Below are positions 8,504 to 16,563 of a DNA stretch of 64,000 nucleotides, piece by piece; within the stretch, counting starts at the first letter, position 1, and every line of letters begins with the position of its first letter. The stretch spans positions 1-64,000 of the forward strand of contig JAVCCK010000016.1 in the NCBI GenBank assembly GCA_030765525.1, given 5' to 3'. This stretch comes from Candidatus Lernaella stagnicola. Its GTDB lineage: Bacteria > Lernaellota > Lernaellaia > Lernaellales > Lernaellaceae. A program made the position numbers and the translations under genes. The notes under the pieces were generated by a model, which did not search any database, was not told the origin of the DNA, and worked only from the letters and a program-made list of their open reading frames with translations.

Positions 8504-9892
8504 CTAGCAGCCGCACGCCCCGTCGTTGTTGTCATCGTCATCATCGCCCGTGGAGCCGTGGCCCGTGTCGTCGTCGTCATCATCATCATCGTCGTTGTCA
8601 TCGTTGTTATCGTCGTCGTTGTCATTGTTGTCGTCATCATCGTCATCGTCGTCATCGGCGGGCGTTTTATCGATTTCGAGCGTATCGATCACCGTGCCGT
8701 CGGCGATGATCGAGCGCAGCGAAAGATAGTCGGCGGTCACGTCAAGCACACAAAAGCCGAAGTGCCGAAAATCCGGATTGCCTTCAAAAAACTGGCCGTA
8801 CGGGTTCAATACCGGCGCCTCAAAAAACGAGGGCAGCGCGCCCGCGTTCCCCGAGACGATGTAGTACACGCCCTTTTTGAAACTCCGCTCGTAGCTGTGC
8901 TGATGCCCGGCGAACACGATGTCCACCGCGAATTCTTCCGCGATCGGCGGAATGTATTGCTTGGTCACCCGCGACCGTTCGTCACCGATGCCGACCAAAG
9001 ACGCGGAATAGGGCGGATGATGGAAAAGGAGAAACTTCCAGTGGATGTTCTCATCGGCGGTGGCCGTTTCCAAATCCGCGCGCAGCCATTGCCCCTGCAC
9101 CGACTCCGGATCGATGTCCGTGTTGGTGTCCAGCACCGTGAAATGGGCGTTGCCGTGGTCGAAGGAATAGTAAAGCTCGTTATTGGATCCGGAGGCCTCG
9201 CCGGGATTCGAAAAGAGCATCGAGAAAACATTCTCGCCGCGTACCCCTTCCTCATTGCGATCCTCATGGTTTCCGAAAATCGGATAGTAGGCGACTTCGG
9301 AAGAGATCGGCGCCACTTCCTCCATCGCGATTTCCCACAAGTGAACATCGTAGCCGTCATGGACGATGTCGCCGATGTTCAATATGAAATCGAAGGGGTG
9401 CCGCGCCATCTGGCGAACGACGTTTTCATGGAAAATATTGGGCGTGCCTAATGGATACAGGGGGTCGGAACGGCTGTCTCCGTATACGGCGAACACGAAA
9501 GGCGATCCGACCGGCGGCGCCGTGGCGAACACGCTGTCCGGCGACTCATCTGTGCCCAAAAGAACGGAATAATGATACAGCGTATCCGGCTCCAACCCGT
9601 CGATCCGCGCGCAGTACGCGTACCGGTCGACAAGCTCGTAAACCGGGTCCTGGAACAACGGATACTCACCCCAAAGCGCTTCGTATAACTCGCCGTTCAC
9701 CGCGACCTCGAGGCCGTAATCGTCCGTCGCACCGTACAAAACGGCAGCCGTCGCCAGCTCGTCTGAGTGAAAACAGATATCCACCGACGTGGGCGTCGCG
9801 TTGGTCACAAAGGGTGACGTCATGAACCCGCCCGCCAAAACCAGTGTCGGGAAAACGACCGTCGCAATCAGCGCCAATACAAAATTCTTCAT
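8504..9892 (-). CDS. secreted metallophosphoesterase with Asp-rich C-terminal tail
   Basis: 462 residues. A cleavable signal peptide (about 20 residues, ending VLA-GG) is followed by a fibronectin-like domain as in purple acid phosphatases, then a calcineurin-like metallophosphoesterase domain. Metal-binding motifs are in order: GDSRSD (138-143), GD in NIGDIVHDG (174-175), GNHE (207-210), HHPPYS (291-296) and GHQHSYER (329-336). The core is complete, so it should hydrolyse phosphoesters outside the cytoplasm. After about residue 415 comes an Asp/Asn linker of about 45 residues and a GACGC terminus, the same layout as the protein ending at base 291. The tail probably serves anchoring or sorting (inference). 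Confidence 0.9.
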   Translation of the reverse strand: MKNFVLALIATVVFPTLVLAGGFMTSPFVTNATPTSVDICFHSDELATAAVLYGATDDYGLEVAVNGELYEALWGEYPLFQDPVYELVDRYAYCARIDGLEPDTLYHYSVLLGTDESPDSVFATAPPVGSPFVFAVYGDSRSDPLYPLGTPNIFHENVVRQMARHPFDFILNIGDIVHDGYDVHLWEIAMEEVAPISSEVAYYPIFGNHEDRNEEGVRGENVFSMLFSNPGEASGSNNELYYSFDHGNAHFTVLDTNTDIDPESVQGQWLRADLETATADENIHWKFLLFHHPPYSASLVGIGDERSRVTKQYIPPIAEEFAVDIVFAGHQHSYERSFKKGVYYIVSGNAGALPSFFEAPVLNPYGQFFEGNPDFRHFGFCVLDVTADYLSLRSIIADGTVIDTLEIDKTPADDDDDDDDDNNDNDDDNNDDNDDDDDDDDDTGHGSTGDDDDDNNDGACGC

Positions 9893-10160
9893 GCTCGCCT
9901 CCTGCCTGTATTCATAAGCGTAGCACTTCCGAACGCTGTCGTCGAAAGCGCTTTTTCAATATTCTCTTCAGCATCAAGCTTCGACAAACTGTCCCCGGAG
10001 ATCCTGCGTTCATCTCGGAAATCGGCCGCCTCCTCGGACGCGATTTGCTGAAAAAAACGCGGCCCGAAAGAACCGCGTAAGCCGTAATAATTAAGTATGG
10101 TGTTTCTTAAATTACAATGGTGTCCCTTAAATTACTTAAAATACATGGCGTCCCTTCCTA
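9893..10160. other. intergenic stretch holding a transposase relic
   Basis: No intact gene. From about 10000 to 10157 it contains the 3' end of a REP-type tyrosine transposase gene plus repeated element ends, described separately. Confidence 0.6.
10000..10157 (+). mobile_element. REP-transposase relic, copy 1 (right end)
   Basis: Bases 10000-10080 match the last 25 codons of the transposase relic at 10660-11008 (FISEIGRLLGRDLL, then KKxRGPK-type residues). They are followed by 'TTAAGTATGGTGT' and then three copies of a 'TGGTGTCCCTTAAATTA'-type unit at 10097-10157. Only the right end of the element remains. The same ends appear at 10553, 11009, 11867, 12073 and 13121. Confidence 0.7.
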
Positions 10161-10487
10161 CTACAAACCTAGATCGAGAAGCCCGCCCCTGCGATCGACC
10201 TTTATCTGGTCCGCAATGGCCTCAGAAATTGAGCACGTAGGGTCGATTCCCACCTTTTCGAACTCCGAAAGGCTCTTTTTCCTGGACAGGAATTTTGCTA
10301 TCAATTCCTGCTCTTCTTTTTTCAGCATTTTTACTGCATCTCCCATGTTCTTTACTTCATCCACGTTCTTCGTTCCAAGGGGGAACTTGAACCCGTATGG
10401 ATCGATGGGATCATTTTTGTTTAAAGAATAGATACAAACTGCCGCGAGAATGAGCACAAATATAACCGCGATTGCTTTCTTGGACAT
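10161..10487 (-). CDS. small membrane-anchored hypothetical protein
   Basis: 108 residues: an N-terminal transmembrane segment or uncleaved signal (about residues 4-22), a short linker with NDPIDPYGFKFPLGT, then a charged probably helical region with Lys/Glu-rich turns. I do not recognise a family. AGGA lies about 9 bases before the ATG. The base composition is lower in GC than the surrounding chromosome. The gene is framed by two inverted sets of the same transposase-element end repeats (10087-10157 and 10553-10618), which suggests it arrived as cargo or is hemmed in by relics. Confidence 0.55.
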   Translation of the reverse strand: MSKKAIAVIFVLILAAVCIYSLNKNDPIDPYGFKFPLGTKNVDEVKNMGDAVKMLKKEEQELIAKFLSRKKSLSEFEKVGIDPTCSISEAIADQIKVDRRGGLLDLGL

Positions 10488-10552
10488 TGTGTCTTCCTAT
10501 CTTTGGTTGGATAGTTCGTACAATACACATTCTGAGAAGTCGTGGCACTTTT

Positions 10553-11034
10553 TTAATTATAGGGACACCTAATTTAAGGGACATCATCTAATTTAGGTAT
10601 TTTAAGAGACACCATCCTTAATTATTGACGTCGCGCGCGTTTTGGTGCACCGTAGATTTATGCCTCGAATCGCCTGCGTTGTTGTTCCGGACATCCCGCA
10701 CCACGTCACGCAGCGTGGCAATCGCCGCCGGCAAACCTTTTTCGGTGACGAATACCGCGCCTACCTCTATCTGATGGCCCACTAGCTCAAAAAGTGCCGC
10801 GTCAAGGTGTGGGCCTATTGCCTGATGCCCGACGACGTGCACCTCAACGTCGTGCCGCCCAGCGCCGACGGCCTGCGCCGCTCGATCGGCGAGGCGCATC
10901 GGCCGCCCGGCCGGCGACGATACGTTCCTCTCGGAAATCGGGCGTCTCGTCGGACGCGATCTGCTGGAGAAAAAACGTGGCCCGAAAGGCCCGCGAAAGC
11001 CACAATAATTAAGTATGGTGTCCCTTAGATTGAA
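10553..11034 (+). mobile_element. REP-transposase relic, copy 2
   Basis: The left end has three tandem units related to 'TTTAAGGGACACCAT' (10559-10618), followed by TTAATTATTGACGTC. The interior is the transposase pseudogene 10660-11008. The right end is TTAAGTATGGTGTCCCTT (11009-11026), an inverted copy of the left end. This is the fullest copy in the window and shows the polarity of the others. Confidence 0.75.
10660..11008 (+). pseudogene. decayed REP-associated tyrosine transposase (Y1_Tnp family)
   Basis: The frame starts MPRIACVVVPDIPHHVTQRGN, apart from small changes the classic start of these single-strand transposases. An in-frame TAG at 10783-10785 interrupts it, and translation then continues as WAYCLMPDDVHLNVVP. 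The HUH motif, normally NHVH, reads DDVH, so one catalytic His is lost. After SIGEAHR the frame jumps to the C-terminal residues (GRLVGRDLL, GPKGPRKPQ), so most of the tyrosine-bearing half is deleted. It cannot encode active transposase. The same deletion junction occurs in copy 3 at 11867-12107, so the deleted form itself was multiplied. Confidence 0.85.
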
Positions 11035-11111
11035 AGCCATATCATAATAAATACTCGGGGCCCTAGGGGGGGCTCTGAGGAAAAATCATAAACACTCCTT
11101 GAAAAGGAAGA

Positions 11112-11140
11112 TTGACAGAACGAGAGAGGGAGCTTTTACT
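11112..11140 (+). promoter_or_regulatory. promoter of the 11233 lipoprotein gene
   Basis: TTGACA and TTTACT with a 17-bp spacer, about 95 bases before the ATG at 11233. Confidence 0.45.
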
Positions 11141-11232
11141 TTGACCCAGATGTTGCTCTTTTCAACCGCGACGTGCTGCACTTTTCGACCGGGGATTATA
11201 TGTTGCTTCACATGGTTCCCGAGGAGGCCACA

Positions 11233-11850
11233 ATGTCCTATTCAAAAACCGTGTTTTTTCTTGCTCTTATTATGTTCACCGCCTGCGTAGTTATCGTTGC
11301 CTGCTCAAGCGGCGATGATGATGACGATGATGACGACGCTGTCGATGATGACGCAACTGACGATGATACCGGCGATGATGACACTTCGGGGGATGACGAC
11401 GTGTCTGGCGATACGTGGACGGATTCTTCTTCGGGCCTGACGTGGTCGGTAACCCCGTCGAGCGATTGGATGACCTGGGAAGAAGCCATATCCTACTGCG
11501 AGAACTTGAGTCTTGGCGGCCACGACGATTGGCGATTGCCCACGATCAGTGAACTTCGGTCCCTGATCCGCGGCTGCGACGCAACGGTAACGGGCGGCGT
11601 ATGCGCCGTGACGGACGGTTGCACGGATTCTGGTTGCTGGAATGATCCGTGCGCGGGCTGTGCGGAGGGGCAGGGTCCCGGATTGGATGGGGCTTACTGG
11701 CCGAATGAAATGTCCGGCAATATTGGTTGGCATTGGTCGTCCTCGGCGGTCACGGACGACGGCACCCTCGCGTGGGCCGTCAATTTTTACAGTGGCTACG
11801 TCGGCAGCGACTACACCGACGTCGAAAACCCCGCGTGGTGTGCGCGTTAG
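11233..11850 (+). CDS. Asp-rich lipoprotein with Lcl/DUF1566 domain
   Basis: 205 residues from ATG 11233, which has GAGGAGG five bases upstream. Lipobox IVAC (Cys24), then about 35 residues of Asp with Ala, Thr, Gly and Ser. The globular domain (about 65-205) has the DUF1566/Lcl C-terminal pattern: WTDSSSGLTW, 'W-x-x-A-x-x-Y-C', WRLPTISELRSLI and a YW...HWSSS block. In Legionella Lcl this domain binds sugars and surfaces, so a surface adhesin-like role is plausible but unproven. Six Cys residues in the loop at about 115-145 could form disulfides. It sits between transposase relics but carries the host-typical Asp linker. Confidence 0.85.
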   Translation: MSYSKTVFFLALIMFTACVVIVACSSGDDDDDDDDAVDDDATDDDTGDDDTSGDDDVSGDTWTDSSSGLTWSVTPSSDWMTWEEAISYCENLSLGGHDDWRLPTISELRSLIRGCDATVTGGVCAVTDGCTDSGCWNDPCAGCAEGQGPGLDGAYWPNEMSGNIGWHWSSSAVTDDGTLAWAVNFYSGYVGSDYTDVENPAWCAR

Positions 11851-11866
11851 TCACTAGGCCGTGAAT

Positions 11867-12107
11867 AAATTTAAGAAACACCATTAAATTAAGGGACACC
11901 ATACTTAATTATTAACGTCGTGCCGCCCAACGCCGACGCCCTGCGACGCTCGATCGGCGAGGCGCCTCGGCCGCCCGGCCGGCGACGATACGTTCATCTC
12001 GGAAATCGGCCGGCTCCTCGGACGCGATCTGCTGACGAAAAAGCGTGGCCCGAAAGACCCGCGAAAGCCGCAATATTTAAGTATGGTGTCTCTTAAACCA
12101 CCCTTAA
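11867..12107 (+). mobile_element. REP-transposase relic, copy 3 (MITE-like)
   Basis: The left end has two tandem units (11867-11903: TTTAAGAAACACCATTAAAT, then AAGGGACACCATACTTAATT). About 150 bases of transposase sequence follow (NVVP...SIGEA, then the C-terminus), and the right end is TTTAAGTATGGTGTCTCTT (12075-12093). Relative to copy 2 it has lost everything between two ACGTCG sextamers (10628-10633 and 10847-10852 in copy 2). It also shares copy 2's internal deletion. Confidence 0.75.
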
Positions 12108-12124
12108 ACTACCTTACATTACGG

Positions 12125-12154
12125 TTGACTCCCAGGCGAGAGAAGAAGTATAAA
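12125..12154 (+). promoter_or_regulatory. promoter of the 12358 lipoprotein gene
   Basis: TTGACT and TATAAA with an 18-bp spacer, about 200 bases before the ATG at 12358, just outside relic copy 3. Confidence 0.4.
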
Positions 12155-12357
12155 TGCCTATTGCACCAAGATCTTCGCATACTCGCGAGTTCGAAAACGG
12201 CTTTTCCGGAGCCCGGCGTCAGGTCAGCCGCTTTCCCCGTTTGATATGGGGAATGTCTGCTTACAGGTCGATAAGGGGAATCCAGGATTAACGGTGGCTT
12301 TTCTAGGACGCATTGCCTGGTAAGCCAAAATTATCGTGTGGTATTTGGAATGCAAAG

Positions 12358-13095
12358 ATGAAAACAAACAAAAAGAAGCCAACAACCCATCTGATATATA
12401 TAATAGTATTTATTACCATCGCATTGACAGCATGCAATAAATTTTATTCCAAAAACGAACTGAAGACAATTTTCAGCCGCTCACTAACCAATATTCATTC
12501 TGGAATATCAAACAAGACAGACGTAATTTCGATTCTTGGAGAGCCCAACTGGAAGACGACTTGTATTAGCCACAACTGGGATATGTGGATATATATATTT
12601 TCTTCTCATAGCCATTCATATACGTATACGTTTTCCTATGCACAGGTTTATTTCAATGATAATGACGTGGTGGAGGGCGGGATGGCCTTAAATGCGTTGG
12701 ACGGTTATTCGAAAGTCGATTTAGTCCCGTTCAGCACGGACAAGAGTTATGTTAAGATAACATCCAATATCAGCGGTTTACAGATGACCGTCGCGCCGAA
12801 AAACATATTGTGTGATGACAAATCCACCTTTACGCCGTGGCGTCTTGCCGTTATCAAACCCAAAAAGGGAAAGGAACCGACCTTTGTGCTGCCGCCCGGA
12901 TCGCATGAATTGGACCTGGAAGGTTATGCTTACCCTGGTCGAATGTGGAATCCAGATCGAAAGAATTTTATCATTATTGTTTCTACGAAGAAAGATAAAA
13001 TCACTACCGTAAATATCAGTTGCGCGGAAACTGGTCGTCGCACTTTCGGAGGTTATGAGTATGAAGTTACTTGGGAAGTTACTACACAAGAGTAG
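12358..13095 (+). CDS. lipoprotein with SmpA/BamE-like region
   Basis: 245 residues from ATG 12358; a TTG at 12313 would only add residues before the signal peptide. Lys-rich N-terminus, hydrophobic segment and lipobox LTAC (Cys26). Residues about 45-65 read 'S-G-I-S-x-K-x-D-V-I-S-I-L-G-E-P', the SmpA/OmlA (BamE-like) signature found in small outer-membrane lipoproteins. The rest is unassigned. The coding sequence is clearly AT-richer than the chromosome (many AAA, ATA and TAT codons) and lacks the Asp linker of the host's own lipoproteins, which points to recent transfer. It lies between relic copy 3 and the lone end at 13121. Confidence 0.75.
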   Translation: MKTNKKKPTTHLIYIIVFITIALTACNKFYSKNELKTIFSRSLTNIHSGISNKTDVISILGEPNWKTTCISHNWDMWIYIFSSHSHSYTYTFSYAQVYFNDNDVVEGGMALNALDGYSKVDLVPFSTDKSYVKITSNISGLQMTVAPKNILCDDKSTFTPWRLAVIKPKKGKEPTFVLPPGSHELDLEGYAYPGRMWNPDRKNFIIIVSTKKDKITTVNISCAETGRRTFGGYEYEVTWEVTTQE

Positions 13096-13120
13096 GGGCA
13101 TCCGCAATTTCAGTAATGGG

Positions 13121-13155
13121 TAATTTAAGGGACACCAACCTTAATTAGTGACGTC
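13121..13155 (+). repeat. lone left end of the REP-transposase element (copy 4)
   Basis: TTTAAGGGACACCAACCTTA followed by ATTAGTGACGTC matches the left ends of copies 2 and 3. No transposase sequence or right end follows. Confidence 0.7.
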
Positions 13156-13246
13156 ATCCCACAAGGCCTACTCCCCTTTTCCGGGGACAATAAATAGAAA
13201 TTCCGGCAGTTTTTAATTCACATCAAGGCGGACGTCGTGAGGTCGG

Positions 13247-13762
13247 TTACTGATCCATTCGCGCGCGGCGGATGCGGTCGTTGACGACCTTGATGGTGTC
13301 TTCGGCCGAGTCGAGCCAGCTTTCGGCGCCGGGGCTGGTCATTTCGGCAATGCGGTCGCCTTGCAGCAGCCGAATTCTCTCGCCGATCACCGCCTGACCC
13401 AGCGATAGCGGGTGCATTTTGGCGTAATCGAACAGCTCCTGGTGGTATTGGCTGGCGCCGTAACGCCGGGAAAAGAAAAATACGCGGTGGTTGGTCGCCA
13501 TCAATACCGACTCGATTTCACCGCGCTGCCCGCAGCCGACCAATACGTATTCGCCCTCTTCGAGCACGATGTTGGCGAGGTTGAGTACTTCCTGGTAGGA
13601 CGAATCAGCCATGCCGGCATGTTTCGACGCGATGTCGCGCGCCGTGTGACGGTAGCTGCTGGATGCGACGGGCTCCGCGCCGCTTTGCCCGAACAAGCGA
13701 AAGAGAAGCAGAATCAGAAAAACCGCGACGGCCACCAGGCCCAAAAAAGTAAGCGTAGTCAT
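13247..13762 (-). CDS. membrane-anchored PH-like domain protein
   Basis: 171 residues. An N-terminal transmembrane helix (about 3-22) precedes a short linker and a region (about 65-135) with EEGEYVLVGCGQRG, then SVLMATNHRVFFFSRRYG. This pattern, a strand ending in a conserved 'a-T-n-x-R-v-f-F-f', is typical of bacterial PH-like (bPH/YokE-type) domains. The remainder (about 140-171) is helical and charged. No enzymatic role is expected; PH-like domains bind proteins or membranes. It is transcribed toward the relic region. The IS1595 element begins just upstream of its start, so its native promoter may be displaced. Confidence 0.65.
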   Translation of the reverse strand: MTTLTFLGLVAVAVFLILLLFRLFGQSGAEPVASSSYRHTARDIASKHAGMADSSYQEVLNLANIVLEEGEYVLVGCGQRGEIESVLMATNHRVFFFSRRYGASQYHQELFDYAKMHPLSLGQAVIGERIRLLQGDRIAEMTSPGAESWLDSAEDTIKVVNDRIRRARMDQ

Positions 13763-13789
13763 GTTGAAATCCTACTGTTACGAATCACC

Positions 13790-13797
13790 AAAAAAAA
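13790..13797. repeat. 8-bp target duplication, left copy
   Basis: Eight A residues lie immediately outside the left inverted repeat and are matched by eight A at 16577-16584. Eight bp is the duplication length expected for the IS1595 family. Confidence 0.75.
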
Positions 13798-13822
13798 GGG
13801 AATTATATACTTGACTCCCTTA
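13798..13822 (+). repeat. left terminal inverted repeat of the IS1595 element
   Basis: A perfect inverted match over 25 bp to 16552-16576. Confidence 0.9.
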
Positions 13823-13826
13823 CCCA

Positions 13827-14846
13827 CTATTTCCTCTTAACTTCCTCAATGGTGTACTTTGGTATTTGCGCTCGTACTAGATCAATCAGGGTGGATTTTG
13901 CATAAGGCCCCTTTGTCGGTCGTAGCAACAAAAAATCATCTTTTGTAACCACAAACGCATCTGGTGGAGTTACTGTCATTCCATGAAAGTATTTCATAAA
14001 GTAATGAAAAAACGGCTGTTCTTCACCTTTGGCTAAAACTCTTACGAATTCAGCATATCGGATAATTGCCTCATCTCCGACTTGAAAGGTGTAATCCACA
14101 TAGGTTTGCAGAACAGACAAATCATGGTCGGTCCAATGCACCCCATTTCCTAATAATGCAAAGCTGCGGAAAGGACGAAGACTCCCAAACGGAGAAGACG
14201 CCAACATGGAAGCATTAAATTGCAGATCAAAATCAATAGCCACTAGTGATGTTTGTTTGGCCTTCTCTATTGTTTGAATACCGCTTCCTAATTTTGTCGA
14301 ACTGGAAAAACGTTGCGCTCCAACACGCTTGCTTTCGAGTGACGCAAGTGGAAGCGCACTATTGAGAATGGAAATACGACATTTATTCCCATTTACTTGC
14401 ACAAGTTTTACAAAAAGGATACGCGGAATTCCATCCCATACTACAACAAAATGAAATGCTTGTTCAATTTTCAGGGTTTTATTTGTTATCTTCTCTCCAG
14501 TCAAAACACTAATATGCGCGGTCTGTAATTTGGTATCACACTTCCTAAGTGTCACTTTAACCGAAGGATCAAGTATACGGAAATCGGCACCTTCCTCGAC
14601 GTTAGCAACAACTATCGGGGAGAACAGGACAAATTCAACTTTATGAGTAGCACCCGATTTGCCTCGTAATTTCGGCTCATATATTAGACAATCGCGGATA
14701 TTGGTATCTGTTAATAGAAATTTTTTAATAATGATTTCTTGCACAACCCCAATTTTTCGCCCAACGGTTCTGCCGCTTTTGATGTTTGTGTGTTTTTCAA
14801 AGTAATAGAATATTTCTGAAATTCTTGGGTCGTGCTCAATAGGCAC
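13827..14846 (-). CDS. probable restriction endonuclease (passenger of the IS)
   Basis: 339 residues, starting 19 bases after the methyltransferase stop on the same strand. I recognise no named restriction family. The N-terminal third has VGRKIGVVQEIIIKKFLL, and KVEFVLFS is followed by a stretch of strands, which could be part of a nuclease core, but no PD-(D/E)xK set can be assigned with confidence. The role is inferred from being co-transcribed with a DNA methyltransferase inside a mobile element. The composition is far more AT-rich than the chromosome, like its partner. The stop lies 4 bases inside the left inverted repeat. An alternative is a non-nuclease regulator or a phage-derived protein. 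Confidence 0.5.
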   Translation of the reverse strand: MPIEHDPRISEIFYYFEKHTNIKSGRTVGRKIGVVQEIIIKKFLLTDTNIRDCLIYEPKLRGKSGATHKVEFVLFSPIVVANVEEGADFRILDPSVKVTLRKCDTKLQTAHISVLTGEKITNKTLKIEQAFHFVVVWDGIPRILFVKLVQVNGNKCRISILNSALPLASLESKRVGAQRFSSSTKLGSGIQTIEKAKQTSLVAIDFDLQFNASMLASSPFGSLRPFRSFALLGNGVHWTDHDLSVLQTYVDYTFQVGDEAIIRYAEFVRVLAKGEEQPFFHYFMKYFHGMTVTPPDAFVVTKDDFLLLRPTKGPYAKSTLIDLVRAQIPKYTIEEVKRK

Positions 14847-14865
14847 TTAGAACCTCCTTTAGATA

Positions 14866-15459
14866 TTAATTATTAAGCAGGTTTGTCTGTCTTGGGTTTC
14901 TGGTTTTCTCGTATTTTGATACCTTGGCGGTGCTCAAATCAATAACTGCTCCATATTCCGAAAACACATCTAAGAATCTCGGCATATCCTTCCCCCAATA
15001 AATCATAGCACACGACATTGGAGCACCCTTGCCGCCATTCAACCCATCAACTAAAAATTTTAGTCTAGTATCATAAAGAAAAGCAACAGCGGCAGCTTGA
15101 CTCCATATATACCGTTTCCAATGAAGGGTATTGGTTGCTACTGGAACCAAGGCAATAACTTGTGACCCGTATTTGTGGTGGCTTTCTGCACACCGTTTAA
15201 GCCAATCTCTGATTGTTGTGCCTCTTTCCCTGTCCGCACCATAGGGTGGATTGACATATATCGTGGGAAAATCCCATCTTGCGTGAAGCCCGTCAACTTC
15301 GGGAAGCTGATATTCTGTATCGGCATTAACAACCGAATATTTATTGGAACATGGGTCCAAAGAAATCTTGTAGTCAAACACTTCCAGAACAGCCTCAATA
15401 TAATGATGTGGTGTGCCCCAATGGTGACTAGAAGAATTAACTGTTCTACCCGCAGTCAT
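14866..15459 (-). CDS. DNA N6-adenine methyltransferase, phage Dam type (IS passenger)
   Basis: 197 residues. Features of the phage-type DNA N-6-adenine-methyltransferase family are in order: HHWGTPHHYIEAV near the N-terminus, LDPCSN (SAM-side strand), and the catalytic NPPYG (about residue 72). Later blocks such as VIALVPVATNT and the 'D-x-R-L-K-F' segment are also typical. It should methylate adenine in a short DNA motif. It lies within the IS1595 element between the transposase and the putative restriction gene. Its base composition is AT-rich, unlike the chromosome. It could protect host DNA from the partner enzyme, making the element a selfish restriction-modification carrier (inference). 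Confidence 0.85.
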   Translation of the reverse strand: MTAGRTVNSSSHHWGTPHHYIEAVLEVFDYKISLDPCSNKYSVVNADTEYQLPEVDGLHARWDFPTIYVNPPYGADRERGTTIRDWLKRCAESHHKYGSQVIALVPVATNTLHWKRYIWSQAAAVAFLYDTRLKFLVDGLNGGKGAPMSCAMIYWGKDMPRFLDVFSEYGAVIDLSTAKVSKYEKTRNPRQTNLLNN

Positions 15460-15591
15460 TCCTTTCCTCTCCTTTTTTCATTCTATTACCTAAAACAATG
15501 TTGTTCTTCTCTGATTTCTTTTTCCGTTTTTTCACTGGCTTATAATCAAATATCTTGTCTATCAATCTATCCAACGTTTCCAATAACTCTT

Positions 15592-16512
15592 TCATGCGGT
15601 CAATTCCCTGTAGGTGATCCGACGCCCAACGGTCGCATCTACGAGACTGTCAAGCCGGTCCAGCGTGTGCCGTTTCACGTTACCATCATTCAGGCGGAAA
15701 GCAAACTCGCTCGCGTATCGACCCAGATGTTTGGCGCTGACGTGGTGGTAGACGCCATAGACGCCGCGCTTCATCACCGCCCAAACGCTCTCGGCGCTAT
15801 TGGTGCTCACGCCGTCACGGGAATACTCCCCAGCCATATGATTGACTCTTTCGTGACAACTGAAATCCATGCTCAGACCATTATAGCCCGCGTGTTCATC
15901 GGTGTAGATCGTGGCCGTAGGCTCGACGTTATCACGAATTGCCTTTTGCAAGCCCTCCTTGTTGGTGCTATCGACGGGCATTGCCACAGTGCGCCCACCA
16001 CGCTCCCGCATCCCCAGCACCGCCGACTTCCCCACCGCTCCACGTCCGGCATGTAGCTTTTTCGATTCGTGCTTATTTTTCTCTTTGCCGCCGAAGTAAC
16101 TCTCGTCGATCTCAACAAGACCGCGCAACTTGGTCAGATCATTACCACAAGCCTCGCGCAGACGTTGCAAGACAAACCACGCCGACTTCTGTGTGATCCC
16201 GATCTCCTTGGATAGTTGAAGCGAGGAAACGCCCTTTCGCGATGTGACAAGCAGATACATGGAGTAAATCCATTTGTGAAGCGGGACGTGCGACCGCTCA
16301 AAGATTGTGCCGGTGCGAACCGTAAAATCCACCTTGCAAGCGTTACAGCGATAATATCCGCCCTTGCGTTTGGTAATCCGGTCTTTTTTGGAGCACTTAG
16401 GACAGACTGCGCCATTCGGCCAGCGGCGACCTTCTAAATAGAGTCGGGCAGCCTCTTGATCGGGGAACATCTCGAAGAGTTGAAACGTGCTGATTGTTAC
16501 CTTGTCGTTCAT
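15592..16512 (-). CDS. IS1595-family (ISXO2-like) transposase
   Basis: 306 residues. The N-terminal region FPDQEAARLYLEGRRWPNG is typical of the family. It is followed by a zinc ribbon (CPKC, then CNAC), a helix-turn-helix region (LQLSKEIGITQKSAW) and the DDE-like ISXO2 domain with VEIDESYFGG, YTDEHAGY and NSAESVWAVMKRG (D, D, N, K positions). Nothing is broken. Start 16512 (MNDK) is preferred over 16533 (MAGS) because the -10 box of the internal promoter ends 1 base before the upstream ATG, so the transcript would begin after it. GAGG lies 5 bases before 16512. Confidence 0.93.
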   Translation of the reverse strand: MNDKVTISTFQLFEMFPDQEAARLYLEGRRWPNGAVCPKCSKKDRITKRKGGYYRCNACKVDFTVRTGTIFERSHVPLHKWIYSMYLLVTSRKGVSSLQLSKEIGITQKSAWFVLQRLREACGNDLTKLRGLVEIDESYFGGKEKNKHESKKLHAGRGAVGKSAVLGMRERGGRTVAMPVDSTNKEGLQKAIRDNVEPTATIYTDEHAGYNGLSMDFSCHERVNHMAGEYSRDGVSTNSAESVWAVMKRGVYGVYHHVSAKHLGRYASEFAFRLNDGNVKRHTLDRLDSLVDATVGRRITYRELTA

Positions 16513-16534
16513 TTGTCCCTCACTTCCTGCCATA

Positions 16535-16563
16535 AATATAGCACGGAAAGATAAGGGAGTCAA
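16535..16563 (-). promoter_or_regulatory. transposase promoter using the inverted repeat as -35
   Basis: On the minus strand, TTGACT (complement of 16558-16563, inside the right inverted repeat) and TATATT (complement of 16535-16540) are exactly 17 bp apart. Transcription should start near 16528, which fixes the start codon at 16512. Confidence 0.7.

Noticed and set aside
9844-10080. 78-residue frame ending in transposase-like residues
   Set aside because: Only the last 25 codons match the transposase C-terminus; the first part is the antisense of the metallophosphoesterase start, so it is not a gene.
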